Positions 36,532 through 43,797 of a stretch of DNA of 64,000 nt are shown piece after piece. Where the stretch lies: assembly GCA_001898645.1 (NCBI GenBank), contig MKUQ01000039.1, forward strand, positions 1-64,000, read 5' to 3'. Every line of letters begins with the position of its first letter. Position 1 is the first letter of the stretch. The position numbers and the translations under genes were made by a program. The stretch comes from Burkholderiales bacterium 70-64. GTDB taxonomy: Bacteria; Pseudomonadota; Gammaproteobacteria; Burkholderiales; Burkholderiaceae_E. Under the pieces are notes generated by a model. That model ran no database searches. It had not been told where the DNA came from and saw only the letters and a list, made by a program, of their open reading frames with translations.

Positions 36532-37884
36532 ATGAGCACGACCACGATCACCGAACGCGGCACCGGCGAGCGCCAGGAGGCGCGCCACTACCTGCATCCC
36601 GAGGTCGAGACCCTGCCGCGCGAGCAGCTGGCCGAGCTGCAGCTCTCGCGGCTGCGCGCCACGGTGAAGAACGCCTACGACAACGTGCCGCTGCACCGCT
36701 CGCGCCTGGACGCGGCCGGCATGCGCCCCGAGGACATCCGCACGCTCGACGACGTCCAGCGCCTGCCCTTCACGCTCAAGACCGACCTGCGCGACCACTA
36801 TCCCTTCGGCATGTTCGCGCGCCCGGTGAGCGAGCTCTCGCGGCTGCACGCCTCCTCGGGCACTACCGGCAAGCCGACCGTCGTCGGCTATACCCAGGGC
36901 GACCTGGACAACTGGGCCGACCTGGTCGCGCGCTCGCTCACCTCCGCCGGCGGACGGCGCGGCGACGTGGTGCACAACGCCTACGGCTACGGGCTGTTCA
37001 CCGGCGGCCTGGGCGCGCACTACGGCGCCGAGCGCATGGGCGGCGTGATCGTGCCGATGTCCGGTGGGTCCACCGAGCGGCAGGTGGCGCTCATCATGGA
37101 TTTCGGCGCGCGCATCCTCTGTTCGACGCCCTCCTATGCGCTGGCGATCGCCGAGGTCGCCGAGCAGCAGGGCGTCAATCTGGCCAAGGACTCGCGCCTG
37201 GAGATCGGCATGTTCGGCGCCGAGCCGTGGAGCGACGCCATGCGCGTCGAGATCGAGGCGCGGCTCGGCCTGCGCGCGGTCGACATCTACGGCCTGTCCG
37301 AGATCATGGGTCCGGGCGTGGCCTGCGAGTGCAGCGAGCGCAACGGGCTGCACGGCTGGGAAGATCATTTCCTGTTCGAGGTCATCGACCCCGACACCGG
37401 GCGCCAGGTGCCCGAGGGGCAGCCCGGCGAGCTGGTCATCACCACGCTCACCAAGACGGCGCTGCCGATGCTGCGCTATCGCACGCGCGACATCACCCGC
37501 GTGAGCACCACGCCGTGCGCATGCGGACGCACCCATGTGCGCATCCTGCGCGTCACCGGCCGCAACGACGACATGCTGATCATCCGCGGCGTGAACATCT
37601 ACCCGTCGCAGGTCGAATCGGTGCTGGTCGGCCTGCCCGACGTCGCGCCGCACTACCAGCTCATCGTCGAGCGCCAGGGCCGGCTCGACCACGTGACCGT
37701 CGAGGCCGAGGTCCAGCCCGGCGTCGATCCCGCGGCCTACGACGGCATCGCGCGGCGCATCGCGCACCAGATCAAGACGATGCTCGGCATCTCCACCGAC
37801 GTCATCGTCAAGCGCCCCGGCGAGATCCCGCGCTCGCAGGGCAAGGCGGTGCGCGTGCGCGACCTGCGTCCCAAGAGCGTCTGA
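36532..37884 (+). CDS. padJ: Phenylacetate-CoA ligase
   Basis: AMP-forming ligase converting phenylacetate, ATP and CoA to phenylacetyl-CoA. The 450-residue length is typical for PaaK/PadJ. Motifs are SSGTTGKPTVVGYT (AMP-binding P-loop), YGLSEIMGPG, LRYRTRD and the C-terminal GRNDDMLIIRGVNIYPSQVE. The catalytic lysine is Lys438 in PRSQGKAVRV, the residue acetylated in related ligases. The start is the second of two close ATGs, because AGGAG (36521-36525) is six bases from 36532 but touches 36526. It supplies PadBCD with its substrate. Confidence 0.94.
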   Translation: MSTTTITERGTGERQEARHYLHPEVETLPREQLAELQLSRLRATVKNAYDNVPLHRSRLDAAGMRPEDIRTLDDVQRLPFTLKTDLRDHYPFGMFARPVSELSRLHASSGTTGKPTVVGYTQGDLDNWADLVARSLTSAGGRRGDVVHNAYGYGLFTGGLGAHYGAERMGGVIVPMSGGSTERQVALIMDFGARILCSTPSYALAIAEVAEQQGVNLAKDSRLEIGMFGAEPWSDAMRVEIEARLGLRAVDIYGLSEIMGPGVACECSERNGLHGWEDHFLFEVIDPDTGRQVPEGQPGELVITTLTKTALPMLRYRTRDITRVSTTPCACGRTHVRILRVTGRNDDMLIIRGVNIYPSQVESVLVGLPDVAPHYQLIVERQGRLDHVTVEAEVQPGVDPAAYDGIARRIAHQIKTMLGISTDVIVKRPGEIPRSQGKAVRVRDLRPKSV

Positions 37885-37897
37885 CGGCCGGCGCGCG

Positions 37898-38188
37898 ATG
37901 AACGCCAAGAGCCTCGGCAGCCCCTCCGACGGCATTCCCGGCCAGGCGCCGCGGCGCTGGGAAGCTGCCGACGGGGTGCACATCGACGTGCGCGGCCTGC
38001 CTGCTCCCGAGCCGCTGGTGGCGATCCTCGAGCTGGTCGCCTCGATCGCCGGCGCCACCGCGGTCATCGTGCACCACGACCGCGACCCGCGCATGCTGTA
38101 CCCGGAGCTGGCCGAGCTCGGATGGGGCGCCGAGACCATCGCCGGAGAACCCGGCGAGGTGCGCCTGCGGCTCGCCCGCCTGCCGTGA
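37898..38188 (+). CDS. DUF2249 protein (TusA-like fold)
   Basis: A 96-residue protein whose core (about 27-94: HIDVRGLPAPEPLVAILELV ... MLYPELAELGW ... VRLRLARL) matches the DUF2249 pattern, a TusA-like fold. Such genes often accompany hemerythrins and denitrification or NO-related genes in betaproteobacteria. The biochemical role is unknown. It overlaps the next gene by four bases (GTGA) and follows padJ by 13, so it belongs to the same transcript. Confidence 0.8.
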   Translation: MNAKSLGSPSDGIPGQAPRRWEAADGVHIDVRGLPAPEPLVAILELVASIAGATAVIVHHDRDPRMLYPELAELGWGAETIAGEPGEVRLRLARLP

Positions 38189-39516
38189 GCGCGAAGGCGC
38201 CGAAGCGGCCTGCCGCCGCGGGCGGCGCCTTTCTCGCCGGCGCGGCCAGCCGCCTGCTGCCGCCATCGGTCCCGCTGCGCTTCTTCGGCGCCGCGATCGT
38301 CTTCCATGCCCTGGGCTGGCTGGCCCTGCTGGCGGGTTCACCGACGCTGCCCCGCTTCGCCGGCGGCCTGGGCTGGACGCTGGCCGGGCTGCACCTGATG
38401 ACGCTCGGCGTGCTGGTGATGACCGCCATCGGCGCCAGCCTGCAGCTGCTGCCGGTGGCCACGCGCCAGCCGCTCGGCTCGTTCCGCTGGCCGGCCCTGC
38501 TGTGGTGGCTCTACACCCCCGGCGTCGCCGTCGTGGCGCTGGGCATGGGGCTGGGCGCAGTGGCGGCGCTCGCTGCGGGCGGCGCGGCAGTGCTGACCGC
38601 GCTGGTGATCTACGCCATCCTGCTCGCGCGCAACCTGCGCGGCGCACGCGGCATGCCGGTGGTGCTCGCCCACGGCTGGACGGCCCTGGCCTCCCTGGTC
38701 CTGGTGCTGGCCAGCGCCGCGGCACTGGTGCTCGCCTACGCCGGCCTGCCCACCCTCGGGCGCACCGAGGCACTGGCGCTGCACGTGGCTTTCGCCGCCT
38801 TCGGCTTCATGGGCATGCTGGCGCTCGGCTTCTCCTACATCCTGGTGCCCATGTTCGCCCTTGCCCGCGCCCCGAACGAGCGTCGCGCGCTCACTTCATG
38901 CGCGCTGGCCGCGCTCGGCCTCGTGCTGGCGGGTGTGGCAGCCTTCGGCGCGGCGGCGCCGGCACTGCGCATCCTTGCGATCCTGTCCGCAGCAGTCGCC
39001 GTCGGCCTGCACCTGCAGCTGATGCGCACCGCGCTGAAAACGGGCATGCGGCGCGAGCTCGGTCGCTCGTTCCGCCTGGTGCGCATCGGCTGGGCGCTGC
39101 TGGCCGTGACCCTGGCCGCGGCGCTGGCGCTGGTGCTCGATGCGCCTTTCGACGGCATGGCGACGCTGTTCGGGCTGGTGCTGATCGGCGGCTGGCTGCT
39201 CACCTTCGCGCTCGGCATCCTGCAGCGGGTCATGCCCTTCCTCGCCTCGATGCACAAGCCGCCGGGCAAGGGCCCGCCGCGCACACCCTCCTCGCTCACC
39301 GACGACCGCCCGCTGGCCGTGCACTTCTGGTGTCATCTGGCGGCGCTGGCGCTGCTGGCGGTGGCGATCGCCGCCGACAGCGCCTGGCTGGCGGCCCTGG
39401 CCGCGCTCGTCGGCGCAGCCGGCGCAGTGGCGTTCCTGGTCTTCTTCGTGATCCTGCTGCGGCGCATGCGCCGCCCCGCGCAGGCGGCGCATGCGCGCAA
39501 TGCACCGGTTGCTTGA
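38185..39516 (+). CDS. Polytopic membrane protein, haem-copper-oxidase/NnrS-like
   Basis: Membrane protein of 443 residues from a GTG overlapping the DUF2249 stop, with about 12 TM segments. Several histidines lie in or at membrane helices: LHLMTLGVLVMTAIGASLQL, VVLAHGWTALA, LALHVAFAAFGFMGML and VHFWCHLAALAL. The HLMTLG...GASLQLLP pattern recalls CcoN/NorB and NnrS-type proteins. The full set of catalytic ligands of an oxidase is not evident. I cannot assign a function; an NO- or O2-related role is suggested only by the hemerythrin and FNR box that follow. Confidence 0.72.
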   Translation: MSAKAPKRPAAAGGAFLAGAASRLLPPSVPLRFFGAAIVFHALGWLALLAGSPTLPRFAGGLGWTLAGLHLMTLGVLVMTAIGASLQLLPVATRQPLGSFRWPALLWWLYTPGVAVVALGMGLGAVAALAAGGAAVLTALVIYAILLARNLRGARGMPVVLAHGWTALASLVLVLASAAALVLAYAGLPTLGRTEALALHVAFAAFGFMGMLALGFSYILVPMFALARAPNERRALTSCALAALGLVLAGVAAFGAAAPALRILAILSAAVAVGLHLQLMRTALKTGMRRELGRSFRLVRIGWALLAVTLAAALALVLDAPFDGMATLFGLVLIGGWLLTFALGILQRVMPFLASMHKPPGKGPPRTPSSLTDDRPLAVHFWCHLAALALLAVAIAADSAWLAALAALVGAAGAVAFLVFFVILLRRMRRPAQAAHARNAPVA

Positions 39517-39526
39517 CCCGAATCAA
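39513..39526 (+). promoter_or_regulatory. FNR-type box upstream of the hemerythrin gene
   Basis: TTGACCCGAATCAA matches the FNR/ANR consensus TTGAY-N4-ATCAA. It starts inside the last codons of the preceding membrane protein gene, whose TGA is 39514-39516. A class II start would fall near 39561, leaving a 38-base leader before the hemerythrin ATG at 39599. This indicates an internal, oxygen-controlled promoter. Confidence 0.68.
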
Positions 39527-39598
39527 TGGACGTTCCGGGCGCCCGCTTGGTAATCTAGCTTGGTAATTTAGCATTCGAATACCGTAATTGGATCGGCC

Positions 39599-40093
39599 AT
39601 GGATTTTCAGTCTCAAGTGAGCCACGCGCTCGACGAGGAACACCGCACCAACCTCGACCTGCTCGGCAAGATCGAAGCCGCCTTCGCGCGCGCGCCGCGT
39701 ACCAACGCCGGACGCGACCCGGAGCTGGCCAAGGTGGCCGCGGCGTTCGCCCGCCATCTCGAGCACGACGTGCACCGGCACTTCGATTTCGAGGAACAGG
39801 AATTGTTTCCCCGCCTGGCCGACGCCGGCGAGGGCGACATCGCCGAGCTGATGATCGAGGAGCACGAGGCCATCCGCGCGGTAGCCGACGAGATGCTGCC
39901 GCTGGCGCGCGCTGCCGCGGCCGGCGAGCTCGACGACGAGGGCTGGAACCGGCTCAAGGTCGGCGCCCTCGAGATGGTCGAGCGCCAGGTCTCGCACATC
40001 CAGAAGGAAACGATGGCGCTGCTGCCGGTGCTCGAAGACCTCCTCGACGAAGAAACCGACCGCCAGCTGGCTTTCGCCTACGCTGCCGGCTGA
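39599..40093 (+). CDS. Hemerythrin HHE-domain protein
   Basis: A 164-residue cytoplasmic di-iron protein. Metal-ligand pattern: LDEEHRTN near the start, HLEHDVHRHFDFEEQELFP, then IEEHEAIR, and QVSHIQKETMALLP near the end. Such domains bind O2 or NO, or act in Fe-S repair. The gene follows an FNR-type box, as expected for an anaerobically induced protein. It is the first gene of the 39.6-43.7 kb block. Confidence 0.88.
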   Translation: MDFQSQVSHALDEEHRTNLDLLGKIEAAFARAPRTNAGRDPELAKVAAAFARHLEHDVHRHFDFEEQELFPRLADAGEGDIAELMIEEHEAIRAVADEMLPLARAAAAGELDDEGWNRLKVGALEMVERQVSHIQKETMALLPVLEDLLDEETDRQLAFAYAAG

Positions 40094-40123
40094 AACCCGC
40101 CCCCGCACACTGGAGCAAGCGCC

Positions 40124-41137
40124 ATGCAAGCCGCCATCGAAAGCCGTGTCTCGATCCGCCCCTTGGGCAGCGCCGACCTCGACGCCGTGGTGGCGATCGA
40201 CCACTCCATCGAAGGCCGCTCGCGGCGCACCTACTTCGAACGCCGGCTCAACGCCGCGCTGCGCGAGCCGGCGCTGCATGCACAGTTCGCCGCCGTCGGC
40301 GAGCAGGGCGTCGCCGGCTACATCCTGGCGCGCGTGCTCGAGGGCGAGTTCGGCCGCAACGAATCCGAGCTGCGCTTCGAGGCCGTGGGCGTGCGCGGCG
40401 ACAGCCAGGGCAAGGGCATCGGCAAGCAGCTGTTCGGCGCGCTCGAGGACTGGTCGCGTCGCCACGGCGTGCGCGAGATGCGCACGCAGGCGGCGTGGAA
40501 CAACCATCGCATGATGGCCTGGCTCGACACCGCCGGCTTCCGGCTCGCCCCCAACCACGTCGTCGACTGTCCGGTGCGCGGCGGCGAGTACGTCGAGGAG
40601 CGCGACGAGCCGGTCACCATGCCGGTCGGCGAAGGCCCGGCCCAGGAGGTCAACTTCGGCGGCCAGTCGGGCAACGACTTCGAGCGCCTGGCGCGCGACA
40701 CCGCCGACGTGCGCCCCATGACCGCGGCCGACCTCTCCGACATCGTGCGCATCGACCGCGCCATCACCGGGCAGGACCGCCGCTCCTACATCGGGCACAA
40801 GCTCAACGAGACCCTGGTCGACTCGGCCATCCGCGTCTCGCTCACCGCCCGCCGCGACGACGTCATCGTCGGCTTCGTGATGGCGCGCGCCGACCTGGGC
40901 GACTACGGCCGCACCGAGCCGGTCGCGGTCATCGACACCATCGGCGTCGATCCGGCGTATGCTCACCAGGGCGTGGGCCGCGCGCTGCTGTCGCAACTTT
41001 TCCTGAATCTCGGCGCGCTGCGCATCGAACGGGTCGAGACCCAGGTCGCGCCGCGCGACCTGGGCCTGCTGGGCTTCCTCTACGACGTCGGCTTCGCTCC
41101 GTCGCAGCGCCTGCCGTTCGCGCGCGAGATCGCCTGA
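40124..41137 (+). CDS. Tandem GNAT-domain acetyltransferase
   Basis: A 337-residue protein made of two GNAT domains (about 8-155 and 195-335) joined by a 40-residue linker. Each half starts with the same pattern: DLDAVVAIDHSIEGRSRRTYF and DLSDIVRIDRAITGQDRRSYI. Each retains an acetyl-CoA loop, GDSQGKGIGKQL and AYAHQGVGRALL, so both may be active. The pattern is also shared with the GNAT protein at 26447. It lies 30 bases after the hemerythrin gene and so probably shares its FNR-controlled transcript. Substrate unknown. Confidence 0.85.
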   Translation: MQAAIESRVSIRPLGSADLDAVVAIDHSIEGRSRRTYFERRLNAALREPALHAQFAAVGEQGVAGYILARVLEGEFGRNESELRFEAVGVRGDSQGKGIGKQLFGALEDWSRRHGVREMRTQAAWNNHRMMAWLDTAGFRLAPNHVVDCPVRGGEYVEERDEPVTMPVGEGPAQEVNFGGQSGNDFERLARDTADVRPMTAADLSDIVRIDRAITGQDRRSYIGHKLNETLVDSAIRVSLTARRDDVIVGFVMARADLGDYGRTEPVAVIDTIGVDPAYAHQGVGRALLSQLFLNLGALRIERVETQVAPRDLGLLGFLYDVGFAPSQRLPFAREIA

Positions 41138-41161
41138 CCGTCCTTCGCGCAGGGAGGTGCC

Positions 41162-41470
41162 ATGGCCGCAATGCCCGACGACGACGCGATTCGAGAGGTG
41201 CTCAAGCAGGTCGATGACCCCGAGGCCGGGATGAACATCGTCGACCTCGGGCTGGTCTACGACATCCGCATCGGCGACGACTCGGTGCACGTCGATATGA
41301 CCATGACCACCGCCGCCTGCCCGATGGCCGACATGATCACCGACAATGCCCGCGCGGCGATCGCCTCGATCACCCCCCCCGACACGGCGATCGACGTCGA
41401 GCTGGTCTGGGATCCGCCCTGGACCCCCGACAAGATGACCGGCATCGCGCGTGACCACTTCGGCTGGTAA
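41162..41470 (+). CDS. MIP18/DUF59 family protein (Fe-S assembly factor-like)
   Basis: A 102-residue protein of the MIP18 family (SufT, PaaD). It begins with the characteristic REVLKQVDDPEAGMNIVDLGLVYDI and has the conserved active Cys in TTAACPMADM. Members deliver or help insert Fe-S clusters; PaaD does so for the aerobic phenylacetyl-CoA epoxidase. Here the many Fe-S enzymes nearby (PadBC, Bcr) are plausible clients. A good AGGGAGG-like site precedes the ATG. The stop abuts a REP-like element. Confidence 0.88.
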   Translation: MAAMPDDDAIREVLKQVDDPEAGMNIVDLGLVYDIRIGDDSVHVDMTMTTAACPMADMITDNARAAIASITPPDTAIDVELVWDPPWTPDKMTGIARDHFGW

Positions 41471-41573
41471 TACGGTTTTGGGTTCGTTCGCAGAACAAGG
41501 CGGGACGCCGCAGACGGTGCTGTAGCACGGCAAGGCGCCCCAACGCAGTGATGCGAACGAACGCAAAACCGTA
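41471..41573. repeat. REP-like palindromic element (103 bp)
   Basis: Inverted arms at 41471-41491 and 41553-41573 (21 bases, one mismatch) begin TACGGTTTTG and end CAAAACCGTA. Between them is a 61-base centre with its own short inverted repeats. The left arm starts directly after the TAA of the DUF59 gene, and the right arm contains the upstream ATG candidate of the next gene. The core resembles the elements at 42706 and 47605. Confidence 0.8.
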
Positions 41574-42705
41574 TCAGGCCGCGGGCTCCACGGACCGCCC
41601 ACAAGCGCCCGCCACGGCGGGCGGCCTGCCCCCGCCGTGGCGGGTGCCGCTGCTGATGCTCGGCTTCCTCGGCCTGATCGTCGGTGCCGGTGCCGGGCTG
41701 GCGCGACTCGGCTGGAGCATGCCCGCGGTCGCCGCCTCGGCCTCCGCGCTGCACGGCCCGCTGATGATCTGCGGCTTCTTCGGGGTGGTGATCTCCCTCG
41801 AGCGCGCGGTGGCCATCGGCCGCACCTGGGCCTATCTCGGACCGCTGCTGGCGGGCGCCGGCGGCGCGGCCACCGTGGCCGGAGCCGGCTGGCTCGCGCC
41901 GTGGCTGTTCCTCGGCGGCGGGCTGGTCCTGCTGGCCGCCTCGCTCGACGTCTACCGTCGCCAGACCGCGCTGTTCACCTTCACCCTGGCGCTGGGCGCC
42001 GCGTGCTGGCCGGTGGGCATCGCGCTGTGGGCAGCGGGCGCGGCCGTGCACGAGATCGTCACCTGGTGGCTGGCCTTCCTGATCCTCACCATCGCCGGCG
42101 AACGGCTCGAGCTGTCGCGCTTCCTGCCTCCCTCGCCGGTCGCCAGGGGAGCCTTCGCGGCGATCCTGACGGTGATCGTCATCGGCCTGTTCGGCGCGCT
42201 GCGTCCGTGGGGCGGGCTGGTGTTCGCCATCGGGCTGCTGGCGCTCGCGGTCTGGCTGTTCAAGCAGGACATCGCCCGGCGCACGGTCCGCGGCAAAGGG
42301 CTCACCCGCTTCATCGCAGTGTGCCTGCTCTCGGGCTACGCCTGGCTCGCCGTGGGCAGCGCGATCATCGTCTTCGAAGGCGGCCTCGCGCCCGGCTCGC
42401 CGGCCTACGACGCCGCGCTGCACGCGCTCACCCTCGGCTTCGTGTTCGCGATGGTGTTCGGCCACGCCGCGATCATCTTTCCCGCCGTGCTGCGGGTGGC
42501 CGTGCCCTACCACCCCACCTTCTACGTGCCGCTGCTGCTGCTGCACCTGTCGCTCGCCGTGCGCCTGTCGGGCGACGCCCTCGGCGACTTCGCGCTGACG
42601 CGCGTGGGCGGGCTGCTCAACGCCGTGGCGCTGGCCGCATTCATCCTCGGCACCGCCAGCGCCGTCGTGCGCGGCGCGCGCGCCCGCTCCGGCGCACAGC
42701 GCTGA
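41551..42705 (+). CDS. Histidine-rich polytopic membrane protein of unknown function
   Basis: Hydrophobic protein of up to 384 residues with about 10-12 TM segments. Intramembrane histidines lie in ALHGPLMICGFFGV, AVHEIVTWWLAFL, ALHALTLGFVFAMVFGHAAIIF and LLLLHLSLAVRL, a distribution reminiscent of NnrS and haem-copper proteins. It is not confidently either. The first ATG (41551) falls inside the right arm of the REP-like element; a GTG at 41644 or ATG at 41656 would give a start right at the first TM helix, so the N-terminus is uncertain. Genes on either side suggest an O2- or NO-related role (weak inference). Confidence 0.68.
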   Translation: MRTNAKPYQAAGSTDRPQAPATAGGLPPPWRVPLLMLGFLGLIVGAGAGLARLGWSMPAVAASASALHGPLMICGFFGVVISLERAVAIGRTWAYLGPLLAGAGGAATVAGAGWLAPWLFLGGGLVLLAASLDVYRRQTALFTFTLALGAACWPVGIALWAAGAAVHEIVTWWLAFLILTIAGERLELSRFLPPSPVARGAFAAILTVIVIGLFGALRPWGGLVFAIGLLALAVWLFKQDIARRTVRGKGLTRFIAVCLLSGYAWLAVGSAIIVFEGGLAPGSPAYDAALHALTLGFVFAMVFGHAAIIFPAVLRVAVPYHPTFYVPLLLLHLSLAVRLSGDALGDFALTRVGGLLNAVALAAFILGTASAVVRGARARSGAQR

Positions 42706-42735
42706 TACGGTTCTGCGAACGAACGCAGAACCGTA
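42706..42735. terminator. Perfect hairpin, short REP-like element, likely terminator
   Basis: TACGGTTCTGCG (42706-42717), a six-base loop, then CGCAGAACCGTA (42724-42735): a perfect 12-base stem. It begins on the base after the TGA of the membrane protein gene. No T-run follows, so it is either a Rho-assisted terminator or an mRNA 3'-end stabiliser. It is a shortened relative of the 41471 element. Confidence 0.65.
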
Positions 42736-42835
42736 GCCCCGGGCGGGGTCCGCGGCCACGCCTCGCCGAGGGGTATCTTCCGACCGTCGTACCATAGGCC
42801 GTCTCACCGGGTTTTCCGGCCTCGGGAGGCAGGCG

Positions 42836-43750
42836 ATGGATTTCTCGCTCGCCCCGCGCCACTGGGTGCTGATCGTCTTCCTCGCGGCCGCGCTCTTCGT
42901 GCATCTGCGCGGGCGCGTCCGCTTCGGGCTGCTGCGCGCCCTCACCGACTTCACCGTGCTGCTGGCGCCATTCAACGCGCTGATGGTCCTGTTCTCGCGC
43001 ACGCCGGCCACGGTTTTCGTCGACCCGGCGCGCTTCCCCGAGCTGGCGCCGCTGCGCGAGCACTGGCGCACCATCCGCGACGAGGCGATGGCCCTCGACG
43101 ATGCCGGGCGCATCCGCGCCGCGGCCACCTACAACGACATCGGCTTCAACTCGTTCTTCCGCACCGGCTGGAAGCGCTTCTACCTGAAGTGGTACGGCGA
43201 CGACCTGCCCTCTGCACGCGCGCTGTGCCCGCGTACGGTGGCGCTGGTGCGCGCCATCCCGACCGTGAAGGCCGCCATGTTCGCCTGCCTGCCGCCGGGC
43301 GCGCGCCTGGTGCGGCATCGCGACCCCTACGCGGGCTCGCTGCGCTACCACCTCGGCCTGCAGACGCCCAACTCGCCGCGCTGCTACATCGAGGTCGACG
43401 GCCAGCGCTACTTCTGGCGCGACGGCGAGGCGATGATGTTCGACGAGACCTTCATCCACCACGCCGAGAACACCACCGACGAGCGCCGCATCATCCTGTT
43501 CTGCGACGTCGAGCGCCCGCTGCGCACGGCGCCGCTGCGCTGGTTCAACCGCGGCTTCGCACGCCTGGTGATGAGCGCTTCGGCCACCCAGAACATGGAA
43601 GGCGAGCCGGTCGGCATCCTGAACCGGTTCTTCTTCCATGCCTACAAGCTGCGCCTGGCCGGCAAGGCGCTCAAGGCCAGGAGCCGTCCCGCCTACTACG
43701 CGCTCAAGTGGCTGCTCATCGCGGCACTGGCCTGGGCGCTGTTCGCATAG
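42836..43750 (+). CDS. lpxO: Aspartyl/asparaginyl beta-hydroxylase-type dioxygenase, LpxO-like
   Basis: Fe(II)/2-oxoglutarate dioxygenase of 304 residues with an N-terminal TM segment (about 8-26) and another at the C-terminus (about 288-303). LpxO hydroxylates the 2 position of a lipid A acyl chain at the inner membrane. The iron ligands are visible as His161-x-Asp163 (HRDPYAGSLRYH) and a histidine in FIHHAEN (208/209); the 2-oxoglutarate arginine is probably in ERRIILF. The enzyme needs O2, which is notable amid an anaerobic gene set. It lies 100 bases after the hairpin and may have its own promoter. Confidence 0.85.
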   Translation: MDFSLAPRHWVLIVFLAAALFVHLRGRVRFGLLRALTDFTVLLAPFNALMVLFSRTPATVFVDPARFPELAPLREHWRTIRDEAMALDDAGRIRAAATYNDIGFNSFFRTGWKRFYLKWYGDDLPSARALCPRTVALVRAIPTVKAAMFACLPPGARLVRHRDPYAGSLRYHLGLQTPNSPRCYIEVDGQRYFWRDGEAMMFDETFIHHAENTTDERRIILFCDVERPLRTAPLRWFNRGFARLVMSASATQNMEGEPVGILNRFFFHAYKLRLAGKALKARSRPAYYALKWLLIAALAWALFA

Positions 43751-43797
43751 AGGGCCGTCGGGTTTCGGGAAGGACCGCGGCGAGGCGCGGCTGCGCG

